This document shows positions 36,501-47,234 of a stretch of 64,000 bases of DNA, piece after piece; position 1 is the first letter of the stretch, and each line of letters starts with the position of its first letter. The stretch is taken from contig NC_133120.1 in NCBI RefSeq assembly GCF_033568475.1, forward strand, positions 82,188,151-82,252,150, read 5' to 3'. Source of the stretch: Henckelia pumila (Eukaryota > Streptophyta > Magnoliopsida > Lamiales > Gesneriaceae). The position numbers and the translations under genes are program-made. The notes below the pieces were generated by a model. It saw only the letters and a list, made by a program, of their open reading frames with translations. It was not told the DNA's origin and searched no databases.

Positions 36501-38152
36501 TAAAAATCCAATCTAAAGAACGTACGTTTTAAATACTCGGTCCTAACACCGTGAAAGAACTAGGTATGCCTCTCGAACGAGACATTGGAAAACAAATTCA
36601 GTCTCATCTTTTATGTGATAAATTCTTGCTTTACTTTGCCATCTTTGCTAGTGATCGTTTACTGTTTCAATGAACGTTTTTTATATAATTGATAACATCC
36701 CAGCGTTGCATGACAAATGCTTTGTTATGCAGGATGTCAGGCTTTCCGGGAATCCAGTTGCAGATCTAGGGAAAGGTGGCATTCCCAGATTTGTTTTTAT
36801 AGCACGTTTAGAAAAAATTAAAATATTTAATGGCAGTGAGGTAAGTTTAAGATAATTTTTAATTTCTTTTTAGGGTGATTGTGAGGTCTTCCTGTTTTGC
36901 CGTTAACATTTTTCTGATAGGCTTTCTGTTATTGCAGATTAGTCCTCGAGAGCGGAAGGACTCTGAAATTCGGTATTGCTTTTTCTTCAGAATGCTAGCC
37001 ATAATGCATATGTGCTATGTTTTTCACTCAAGGGTCTGAGAAAAATATATCTTCGTTAAATTTTTCTCGACAAAATGCTTCTTCAAACTGATTAATTATT
37101 AAAAAAATCTTCTGGGAAAATAGTCTAGAACTTAACCATTGGAAAAGTGGGTAGTTGCTGTTACGTACATGGGCATGGAGTGCATGCTGCTGTTAAGTTG
37201 GTCATATCAAGTTATTGATGAGAGGCTGATTTGATCAATTGCGATCTCCCCGTTACCATCCTAATTTATATCCATCAGATAAAGTTACTTAAAATTTCCC
37301 TGCAGATATGTCCGCATGGTCATGTCAAAGTGTCATGGCGGTCCGGAAGAAATTAGAAGGCTCCATCCCAGGTAATTTTTCTTAGCTCCATTTCCTCTTA
37401 CCTAGCTACTTTTGGAGTGTATGGGAGACCATTGGTGCCACCATATGAAATAGATGCTATATTCTTGACATGATTCGTAGAAAACAGTGTGTCTTAGTAC
37501 TCTGTTGATGCGTCTCTTCGTATGCATTGGGTAAACAGGTTTGCTGAGCTTAAAAATACTCTTGGAATTGAGGATGAAAAACAATCAATAGGTGCATCAG
37601 GCAATCAAAAAATGGCGTCAGGATTAATTTGTATGAACTTTGTTTTGAATTAGCTTCCGCGCTCCCATATTCTATTATTCTGGAATGATATTATTTTGTT
37701 TTTATAAGCTAGACTTGTCCATGCAGCTGTCTCTTTGAAATGCATTGGAGCTTCTATGGGTGAAAAACCCGTCCTCGTGAAAAAGTTGCCTGCAACTACA
37801 ACGGTGATACATATTGCCATTTCCCAAAGCTGATTGTTTTGATGGGCTTTTCCAATCCAAGTGTAAATGCGTGAATATTGTTGCGTAGGTTGGAAAGCTG
37901 AAGAATTTGTGTGAGAGTTTCTTCAAGCTAAAATCGGTGAAGCCTATCTTGTTTCTCCAAGAAGAGGTGGGTATCTTCTTTTTCCTCACCAGATTTCCGC
38001 GGAATCTCGTTGCTTTCTTGACCACCACAATTTCTATCTTCGTGGGGTTTGTTTTTTAGGGTTCTCTCGTACCTACATTGCTTAATGATGACATGGAATC
38101 TCTTATGGAGCTAGGGATTGGTAATGAATCCACCATTCTTGTAGATGAATAG
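33519..38152 (+). CDS. TFCE: Tubulin-folding cofactor E (PFIFFERLING homolog)
   Basis: Fifteen exons: 33519-33846, 34133-34303, 34517-34563, 34849-34995, 35089-35163, 35684-35793, 35890-35951, 36076-36137, 36733-36840, 36938-36972, 37306-37371, 37539-37630, 37727-37803, 37889-37966, 38060-38152. All phases join: 516 aa, close to known plant TFCE. An N-terminal CAP-Gly domain (about 16-90, GAWVGVDWD and GKHNG at 58-62) binds the alpha-tubulin tail. Leucine-rich repeats follow (LKELDLTGN, LEALNLSNN, LRLLNLEN). The C-terminal 80 or so residues (CIGASMGEKPVLVKKLP to ESTILVDE) fit the ubiquitin-like domain. TFCE works in the cytosol with cofactors C and D to assemble alpha/beta-tubulin dimers. The exon 7 donor is ambiguous between 35948 and 35951. 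Confidence 0.95.
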
Positions 38153-38869
38153 CCCTGATGTCACCATTCATTTCAAAATGCGAATATTAGGGTGTGGAAA
38201 ATTCTATGCTAGCAATTGATGTGCAGATCAATTGATTTGATCTGCAGATCAATCTGGGTCATTGATCTGCCCTTGGGGTAGCCAATCCTAAGGGCAGCAT
38301 AGACAGACCCGGCATATGCATAGATGTACTTTCTTTGATCTTCTATCATTATGATCGTTGCTTTTTTTTTTTTACATTTTCTTTCTTTTATTTATTTGAG
38401 TCTGAATTTTGTTTGGAGTCTGTGCGTCAAACTCGTTTCATCATTTTTTTACGCTTCAAGTATATATTTTGGAAATATGCACGTTTTTTTTACTGTGCGG
38501 TATTACTTTGGAAAAAAGGGAAACTTTTGGTTCAGGAACTTGCATGTTTTTATCGTGTGTCTTGTTATCATATAATTTGTGGTCTTATAGTACACTAACT
38601 TGTATTTTTCAATTTTAGTTATTTTTTTACAATGTGACATTGAAAAGGACTAACGTGATGTCAAAAATTAGTAAGGCCTAAAAATTACCATCGGTCACAT
38701 TAGCAATCCGATTAAAAAAAAAAACTAAAATTGAAAAGAATTCAATCCATATGCGAGAAAATGGAAAAACACACTGGACTAATGAAAAGAATTCAAATAG
38801 TAAAAACAAAACCTCGAACTAAGGTAGTGTTTCATTACGATATTATTCTTGTTAATCGAGACACAATTG
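38153..38869. other. Convergent spacer after TFCE
   Basis: Includes TFCE 3' UTR and poly-T runs. The ORFs overlapping here are low-complexity Phe-rich frames from T-runs. No gene seen. Confidence 0.5.
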
Positions 38870-39482
38870 TCAATTTTGTTCACGCCTACAATTCGATGCT
38901 TCCCTAAAACTGAATTCCATTTTCTTCACCGAAGATGCAATGTTTTGCGCGTGGTGAGTCAGAGTAGATCGAACAGCTCTGGGTGCGATCATCTCTGGTG
39001 TTTCCACCACTTTCAACACGGAGCTCGCCACAAAGTTAATCTGCCAAAACACAAAATATCGATCCACATACGTACGAATAATGAAACCCATGAACGGATT
39101 TTCCATGAAAAAAAACCAACAAACAAGACGAATTTTACCGATTCCGACGACTTTTGAAGCAACGCCTTAGCTAGGGGCAGAACGCAGAACCTTCCAAATT
39201 GAGAATTGGAGACGAATCAAAAAAAAAAAAAAAAGGTGGGAGAATAGTATACAATAAATCGCAAATCTTTCTCAGCAAAGAAGGAAGAAAATGCATACAT
39301 GCCGCGGCCACCGGATAAGGCTTCTTCCGACGGCTCATTCCATTCATCCAATCTACCTCCAATTCCATTTAGAAATAAAATTAAGATTGAATTTAAAAAT
39401 TGCTTGATTAAAAATGAAAGCATCATGCTTACACCCAACCGTAGCGGCGGTCGAACAAGAGGCGTTTGTGTTTGCTATCCAT
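38870..39482 (-). CDS. Uncharacterised plant 108-residue protein, four small exons
   Basis: Exons on the minus strand: 39482-39433 (50 bp), 39352-39299 (54 bp), 39190-39139 (52 bp), 39040-38870 (171 bp). All borders are GT..AG and the phases join exactly to 108 aa. The product begins MDSKHKRLLFDRRYGWVLDE, continues WNEPSEEALSGGRGMFCVLP and LAKALLQKSSESINFVASSV, and ends in a basic tail. The RRYGWV..DEW..PSEEAL.GGRGM core is one I remember from short unnamed plant proteins; no function is known to me. No single frame shows it. It is convergent with TFCE, 718 bp away. Confidence 0.72.
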
Positions 39483-40052
39483 TCGTGGGTGTTACTGCTC
39501 TCTGTGATGTGGGTTTGAAGGCTGTAGCGTCGTTTCGTAACGACTAACCAAAAAATAAAAGTAAATGGAAAAATGGGGGAAAAAATTATTATTTACACTT
39601 CAGAAAAATATTAATAACATTGTTTGACAAATTTATCTTTATTTATTATTTTCTTTATATCATAAGATTTTGATTTTATCTTTAAAAAAAACAAACACAA
39701 TACTTTGGTATGCTACCAACTAGAATATTTTATGTTCTAAAATTTTTCTTAATTTTTTAAGGACGGTTAATTTCATTTTCATATTAATTTGTATTTTATT
39801 TTCGATTTCCTAAACAAACGACATTACCTTCTTATGTTTTTAATTTTTTATTATAACTTAAAAAATACCTTTTTAATTGAAAAATGTAATTAAGCATGAC
39901 ATCTTCTAAACATTATTGACAAAAGTTTTATTTCAAAATAAAAACTTAATAATCAAATTTACAGTTAATACATTTGTGTATTAGAATTTTTTTAAAAAAA
40001 TAAATATCAAAACAAAAGTTAATTAATATATATTTCGTGTTTATCTACCTAG
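39483..40052. other. AT-rich spacer before the LINE insertion
   Basis: Should hold the promoter of the 108-residue gene in its first part. The rest is AT-rich with no gene seen. Confidence 0.45.
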
Positions 40053-40138
40053 CTAACATCAATAGAGTTTTTTTTTTTGACAGAAATCTTGCAATATTAT
40101 TAAAATTATGAGATGTCATTCAATACAAGATTAACTAA

Positions 40139-41676
40139 CTAAGGAGAAAAATTCTCATGTTCCCAAATACAATGGGAAGGGGAAACAAGAGCAAATAAAG
40201 CAAGTCTATGTGCAGCTAAATTCGTCGTTCGTGTAACATGACTTAGATTAAGGCCCGAAAGACCATCCAGACAACAGCGAATATTCAATGCAATATTTCC
40301 AGTGTAGCTAACATCCTCTGCTGGCAATGGCGGACCCAAAATTTTTAAACCACCCGAGCTAAAATTTTAAACTCTAGAATTGTTTAATATTTTGAATCGA
40401 ACCACCCGGACTACTATTAATCCAAAAAATTTCAAAATTAATATATATAAAATTTTAAAATTTTTCCGGACCACCCGGGCTAAAGCCCGGGTGTCATTAC
40501 ACTTGGGTCCGCCCTTGTCTGCTGGGTTGGCGACTGCTTGCACTGCCAGAAAAGAATCAGTCACGATTTCATAAATATCCATTCCTCGTTCTTGCACCAA
40601 TTGGATTCCTTCACGGACAGCTACTAATCCCCAGACTCTTGATGGAGGTTTCAAGATTCTGTTGGCAAAGGCTAACAAGGCTTGTCCTTCATGGTTTCTC
40701 ACAAGCCCACCAATAGAAAAATCACCAGTAGCATCATTAATCAGAGCATTCACATATAATTTCAATTTGTTAAGACCTGGTTATTTCCATTTTGGACTTG
40801 GAACTCTGTCTTTTTGCACGGCACTCGAATTTAAAGCTGCTCTTGCCTCATTGAATTCATGTAGCAATATGTCACTCCATTCTATATCAAATCGAGCAGG
40901 AAGCTTATCTTTAACATGGATAATTCCGAGTCTTTCTTGCCATACGGCCCACACTCGCATCACAAAGCTTTCCAGCTCTGAATTTAATAAAGCTGCCTTC
41001 ATCCACAGAAAAATATCAATAAGGTCCAATGAAGTGGCCTGCTTCAGAATTGATTTGAACAACGAGTTCTTCCAGCACTGCTTAACCATGGGACAGAAGA
41101 ACAGGGCATGACAGGTGGAATCAAAACCATATTGACATAAAAGACATAATCCTGTTACTGGTACATGATGCGCCATCAAGTTAGCTTGCGTCGGAATAAT
41201 ATTCAATATAGCTCGCCACCAAAATATACGGACTTTTGGAGGCACCGACATAGACCATAAGAACTTCCACCAACCTTTCGAATGTAAATGTGAGCTTTTT
41301 TCAGAAGAATCGTAGAATCCAATTTCTAGTTTATACCCATCTTTAACCGAATAATGTCCCTTTGGATCAAGATACCAATATCTCGAGTCCTCATTCAACG
41401 ATAAAGAGATAGGGATTTCCAAGATATTCTGAACAATGTAATTTGGCAGTATAGAATTTAACAAATTTGCATTACAAGATCCATCTAAAATAAAAGAGTT
41501 AACAATATCAAAGCCTTGCTGAATACCTTGTGGCCGATTCAAAGAATGAATGCCCGGAATCCAGTGATCTTGAAATGTTTGGATTTTTTCCCCATTACAG
41601 ACTCGCCATCGAAGCCCTTTGTGCAAGAGTTTTCTGCTCCATAATAAAAAACGCCATATATACGATGGATTGCACC
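40139..41676 (-). pseudogene. LINE ORF2 3' part: zf-RVT and RNase H domain
   Basis: Minus-strand reading downstream of the RT. zf-RVT block has VPPKVRIFWWRAILNIIPT, then C-L-L-C..H..F-C-P. A stop codon separates it from an RNase H domain of the RVT_3 type (YVNALINDATGDFSIGGLVR, VTDSFLAVQAV), which is then interrupted by the hAT MITE at 40325-40517. The end of the domain (HVTRTTNLAAHRLA) follows. The tethered RNase H places it among plant L1 elements. Confidence 0.88.
40325..40517. mobile_element. hAT-type MITE, 193 bp, inside the LINE RNase H
   Basis: Ends CAATGGCGGACCCAA and, reverse complement, CAAGGGCGGACCCAA. Exact 8-bp duplications TCTGCTGG flank it (40317-40324, 40518-40525). No coding capacity. 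Confidence 0.85.
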
Positions 41677-42165
41677 TGTTATGCAAGATGGCCGACCTCC
41701 TTCTATCCGCATCTTCCTATTTGAATCTGTTCCTGCACATCCAAAACAAAAGAAAAGAGCAGAGAACAAGAACAGAGAGAAACAACCACAACGAGCTATA
41801 TATATTAGAGTTTCCGGGGCTCAGACGCTACTATCTCCAATACACCAAGAACACGACGAAGACCGCAAAAGGATATCCCAACCCAAGCGACACGCTATCT
41901 GCCTACTAATTCCCCAGAAAGAATATCAAAATCGATCACAAAGATCACACACAGAAGATGCACAAAGCACAGAGAAGAGGAAGACACTTAGTCACCGAAG
42001 GAGGAGAACCACAAGCTACCTCACACAGTCTCTCTTCTCTCTCAATGCGGCGCTCTCACACAGAAGCAAAATGAAAGCACACACTAAAGGAGGCGCACAC
42101 AGGAGACCTACATAATCTTTAGGGATGAGGAATAATAAATATTAAGGTCAAGCAAATGGGCTGGG
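41677..42165 (-). repeat. Copia 3' LTR sequence
   Basis: Nearly identical to the LTR at 51537-52060 over its length. It borders the GCACC duplication on the left and the non-autonomous LTR element on the right. Confidence 0.88.
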
Positions 42166-43732
42166 TGTCACGCCCCGAAAACGGGCCTAGTTGACATCGG
42201 CGTTGTTTAACAATTTAACATTGAAACAACAAGCCTCGTAGTACAAATCTTGCCAAAAAACCAGTCTATTTCATAAACTATAACTGTTTTTACATAGAAA
42301 AAACACAAGTGCGACAATGCGGAAGCGAAATTGAAATTTAAAGTAGAAAAAAATATTTCTTCAACTTGAACTGATCCGTCATCACCAACCCCATAACATA
42401 ATCTGTTCTTTGTCATCTAACTCATCTTCATTCTTATCTGGGGAGGGAGAGTAAATGGGTGAGTGTTTTGGGAAACACTCAGCAAGTGGGGGCCAATCGT
42501 ACACACAAATATCGAATATATATACATGATACGAATTCAATAGGAGTCAAGACAGGAGACAACCAGAATACGAAACAAAGAATCAAGACATATCATAACC
42601 GAATCATAACTTATACATGGCACTGTTATTCATCTCGTTAATCCTGGCTACTGATCAGTCCCTAATTGTTACTCCTCTAAGGGGACGAGGCCTTAAACGG
42701 TTATTATAACCCACCGCATCAGGGCCTTATCATATCATGTTTTCGGAATTTCCTTACCATTTCTTAATTTGAATCCTAACAGTGCATTTCAAGATCGCAT
42801 TGCATAACAGAGGAATCGTACAGAACGAAACATGAAACGAAATCAAATGACATAAAACAAACAGTGTACGATCGAAACTTGAAACGGATACTTGGTGATT
42901 TCAAACAAGAATAAGCTCAAACAAAGATTTCGATGGTTTCTTAGAATAATGCTTAGAGAATCAAAATTAACAAAAAGAGTCCAATAGAAACAAGACTCAA
43001 TGATTTCCATCGAATTGAAACAAAGATGGCTTAAAGAAACAAAAACCCACTTACCTGATTCCCACAAAAATTGAAGTATATTGGATCTTTGGTCAGAACT
43101 CTAACTCGAAATTGGATGACACCTCGATCAGGACTTTCAACAGCACTCTTGCTCGACTACTTGCTTTGAACACAAGCTACTCCAGATTCAAAAATTAGGC
43201 AGAGTCTCGACCACTAAAGATACTAAATTTTGTGAGATATGGAGAGAGCAAAGCTTGGGTTTGGTGTATCTAATTCCTTCAACCTTGAGCTCTATTTATA
43301 GGTGAGGTTTAGTAGAAGGTGAAAGGACACTCTTAATGGTCATAAAAGTCCTTAATCATGCCCATAATGATAATTGATGATGGGAGTTTCATGGTTTGTC
43401 CTTTGGCTTTCCAACTTCTTGAGTTAATGCCAACATTAATTGAGATAATTAATCTTACATAACTCTTGGTGTAATTGCTTTTAAAATTGCATGCATGTAA
43501 ATTTCTTGATCTTTACATTCCACCCTCCTTATTTGAAGTTTCGTCCTCGAAACTTAAATCGTGGTCTCCAACTAATGTATTTCAAGAATTCCTCCATGAT
43601 TTGCTAATTTGATATGTTTTTATCTAGAAATAGGTTTCAATGATATATCAAAACAAAATTTATTAATTTTCATAAAATTCAAAAGGAAAGGTTGGAGTAC
43701 AATCTAACGAAAAATAGAATATCGATGACCTC

Positions 43733-44203
43733 CTAATCTACGATTTCTCCATCTATAGGTTCTTCATTTGCTCCTTCCACTCGTGCATTCACTAACTGCT
43801 GCAAGTTCTCCATTTGGCCTTGTAAATTGACAACTTGAGTAGCCAAATTTTGGCTATCAACTCCAAATTGATTCACCTGGTTTTCCATTGATTGTCTGTA
43901 TGCATCAAATTCCTGTTGGAGTTGATCTCTTAATTGTTTTGCGATCTTATAATGATCACACCATGCTTCAGCAGTTGTCAACATTTGGAGTCCATACTTT
44001 TGCGCCTCTTGCAACTCTTCCTTGTAATCCTTGAGTTGTTTTTCTGCAAATATTTTATCAAAAGCGAGTTGGCTCGCTTCTCTTTGAAATTTGTCCCTAG
44101 CCTCCTTCAACTCATCCTTGTCACGGAGCAAACTCGCGATAGTACTCTTGAGTTGCTCAATTTCATTTTCGAGACCCCTAAATGCGTTGGCTTGGTTTGC
44201 CAT
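43733..44203 (-). CDS. Coiled-coil ORF of the non-autonomous LTR element, 156 aa
   Basis: Open from ATG to stop. Sequence is Gln/Glu/Lys-rich with heptad-like leucines (LENEIEQLKSTIASLLRDKD, LRDQLQQEFDAYR, VVNLQGQMENLQQLV): almost entirely predicted coiled coil. No zinc knuckle or enzyme motif. It lies between PBS and PPT of the element, the usual place for gag. Role is unknown; it could be a gag-like structural protein. Confidence 0.6.
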   Translation of the reverse strand: MANQANAFRGLENEIEQLKSTIASLLRDKDELKEARDKFQREASQLAFDKIFAEKQLKDYKEELQEAQKYGLQMLTTAEAWCDHYKIAKQLRDQLQQEFDAYRQSMENQVNQFGVDSQNLATQVVNLQGQMENLQQLVNARVEGANEEPIDGEIVD

Positions 44204-45719
44204 GTTCTCGAAAGTGAGCTTGAGAAATAGGATGGGGCTTGCTCGAAATTTTGGGTAAAATTGTTGCTTGGTGTGCTTTCTTTCATCTATAAAAGTGATT
44301 TATATAGGTGCCTAAGGGAGACTAATTTGGTAGGATAATAATATTGATTTGAATGGCCTTGATTCATGCCTAAATTGAGTTCAAATCTTCCTTGGAGTAT
44401 GACCATAATCATCTCCCAATTCTTGATTGAATTTGATCAAGGATTATGAGAATATAAAATTCCATTTTCAAATTAACTAACTATAATTCGAAAATATGGT
44501 ATAAGGAGGTTCAAAATTGGAAATCATTGTCTTCCAAATTAAGAAAATAAAAATGGATTGGAATGATCATTTAATCGGGTTATTAAATATCTTTTATAAT
44601 TGAAAATCTTGAAGATATTCATGTGAATTGGAAGCCTAAGAAATCAAGGAAATTAGCAGAATTAGAGTTTCTATCCCAAAAATTATTGTCGTGTTATTCC
44701 GATGATATATCCTTGAAATCAAAATATATCCTAATCATGTTAGTCTAACTTAAATTCCAAAAAAAATCATGGCTTAAAGAATTATATCAAACACGTATGC
44801 TAATTAATAATCCCAAAATCAATCTAACTTAAGGCCAAAATATCAGTCTTAAATTTTATATCAGACATAAACACTAGTTCCCAAGTGGTTCTTTCTCACT
44901 CTCAATCTTAATTACTTGTCTCCAAAATATTCGTTCTCATTCTAAATCTTACTTACTAGATCCCAAGTGATTCATTCTTGTTCTCAATCTTAATTTCTAG
45001 TCCCCAAGTAATTCATCTTCCCAAGTGAATCATTCTTAATTTCCCATCAAGATCATGAACCCAATTTACTTAATTACCTTAATTGGTTCCATCAAGTTCC
45101 CTAAAACCCATCTTATCGGCATGCTTCTTTTAGCCGAACTTTTCTTAATTCTGTCTATGAGGATTACCTAACCAAATTCCTATTGGATAAATCACTAATA
45201 ATTGAATTCTTATCTTCATATATCCCAAAACCATATTTTCCAATAGTTAGATAGTTCAAACTTAAATTCATCTAACTGAGTTTCTCTTAACTAGAATCAC
45301 ACTAAAATGTTTTCTCCTTAGTTAAACACACAAGATATTGTGTGGCAGATCTATGACTTAAAAATTTCTCCTTTTGGTGATAATCTTAGTATGTCGCATT
45401 TCAGGCATGTATACTTCAATTGGATCTTCTTCATCCACGTTCTTTGCGCTAACTGGTGTCGGGTTGTAGCTAACTTGATTGGAGTACTTGCACATCCCAT
45501 AAATCGTTCAAGGACAAAATTGAAGTTCATTCTAGAATAAGATTACTCTTAACAAATCTATTATATTAGCCAGCTATTTTGTCTTATCGGATTCTTTCTC
45601 TCCCAACTGGTCTATTGTCCCAGCTGGTCTATCTGAACTAGGGATGCTTCACAACTGAAATTTATTATTTTTTTTTTCAGCAAGAAGCTCTTCCCATCCG
45701 GATTATGGAACCTGGCGGG
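44204..45719 (-). other. Non-coding leader of the non-autonomous LTR element
   Basis: About 1.5 kb between the PBS and the coiled-coil ORF. Contains short repeated words near 44880-45030 (CCCAAGTGATTC, TTCTCAATCTTAAT several times). No ORF of note. Confidence 0.5.
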
Positions 45720-47234
45720 CTCTGATACCACTAAAATGTCACGCCCCGAAAACGGGCCTAGTTGACATCGGCGTTGTTTAACAATTTAACATTGAAACAA
45801 CAAGCCTCGTAGTACAAATCTTGCCAAAAAACCAGTCTGTTTCATAAACTATAACTGTTTTTACATTGAAAAAACACAAGTGCGACAATGCGAAAGCGAA
45901 ATTGAAATTTAAAGTAAAAAAAAATATTTCTTCAACTTGAACTGATCCGTCATCACCAACCCCATAACATAATCTGTTCTTTGTCATCTAACTCATCTTC
46001 ATTCTTATCTGGGGAGGGAGAGTAAATGGGTGAGTGTTTTGGGAAATACTCAGCAAGTGGGGGCCAATCGTACACACAAATATCGAATATATGTACATGA
46101 TACGAATTCAATAGGAGTCAAGACAGGAGACAACCAGAATACGAAACAAAGAATCAAGACATATCATAACCGAATCATAACTTATACATGGCACTGTTAT
46201 TCATCTCGTTAATCCTGGCTACTGATCAGTCCCTAATTGTTACTCCTCTAAGGGGACGAGGCCTTAAACGGTTATTATAACCCACCGCATCAGGGCCTTA
46301 TCATATCATGTTTTCGGAATTTCCTTACCATTTCTTAATTTGAATCCTAACAGTGCATTTCAAGATCGCATTGCATAACAGAGGAATCGTACAGAACGAA
46401 ACATGAAACGAAATCAAATGACATAAAACAAACAGTGTACGATCGAAACTTGAAACGGATACTTGGTGATTTCAAACAAGAATAAGCTCAAACAAAGATT
46501 TCGATGGTTTCTTAGAATAATGCTTAGAGAATCAAAATTAACAAAAAGAGTCTAATAGAAACAAGACTCAATGATTTCCATCGAATTGAAACAAAGATGA
46601 CTTAAAGAAACAAAAACCCACTTACCTGATTCCCACAAAAATTGAAGTATATTGGATCTTTGGTCAGAACTCTAACTCGAAATTGGATGACACCTCGATC
46701 AGGACTTTCAACAGCACTCTTGCTCGACTACTTGCTTTGAACACAAGCTACTCCAGATTCGAAAATTAGGCAGAGTCTCGACCACTAAAGATACTAAATT
46801 TTGTGAGATATGGAGAGAGCAAAGCTTGGGTTTGGTGTATCTAATTCCTTCAACCTTGAGCTCTATTTATAGGTGAGGTTTAGTAGAAGGTGAAAGGATA
46901 CTCTTAATGGTCATAAAAGTCATTAATCATGTCCATAATGATAATTGATGATGGGAGTTTCATGGTTTGTCCTTTGGCTTTCCAACTTCTTGAGTTAATG
47001 CCAACATTAATTGAGATAATTAATCTTACATAACTCTTGGTGTAATTGCTTTTGAAATTGCATGCATGTAAATTTCTTAAGGGTTCTAAAACTTTACTAA
47101 CATGAAAATCTTAAATCATTACATATGCTCCTTATAATTCATAAGAAAATATTTAAAACTTACAGACCGGTAGCAGGATTTCTGAGCTTCACGTGACAGT
47201 AGACACCCTCCAAGGACCGCGCTCTGATACCAAT

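Larger units (their letters stand above)
42166..47078 (-). mobile_element. Non-autonomous LTR retrotransposon (LARD/TR-GAG-like), 4.9 kb
   Basis: Two direct LTRs of about 1.35 kb (42166-43517 and 45737-47078) surround a 2.2 kb interior with no pol. Orientation is minus: PBS TGGTATCAGAGC beside the right LTR (about 45720-45731), purine tract (AAGGAGGGTGGAATG) beside the left LTR. LTR copies differ at roughly 13 sites by eye (about 1%), so a young element. The interior encodes one coiled-coil ORF (43733-44203). The motif TTTCGAGGACGAAA-like near the purine tract recalls gypsy elements, which may supply the machinery. Confidence 0.85.

Noticed and set aside
38335-38618. Three overlapping Phe-rich plus-strand ORFs
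   Set aside because: Low-complexity translation of T-runs in the TFCE 3' flank.
42207-46212. Pairs of matching small ORFs (69 and 60 codons) at 42.2-42.6 kb and 45.8-46.2 kb
   Set aside because: Both pairs are the two LTR copies of the non-autonomous element read through.
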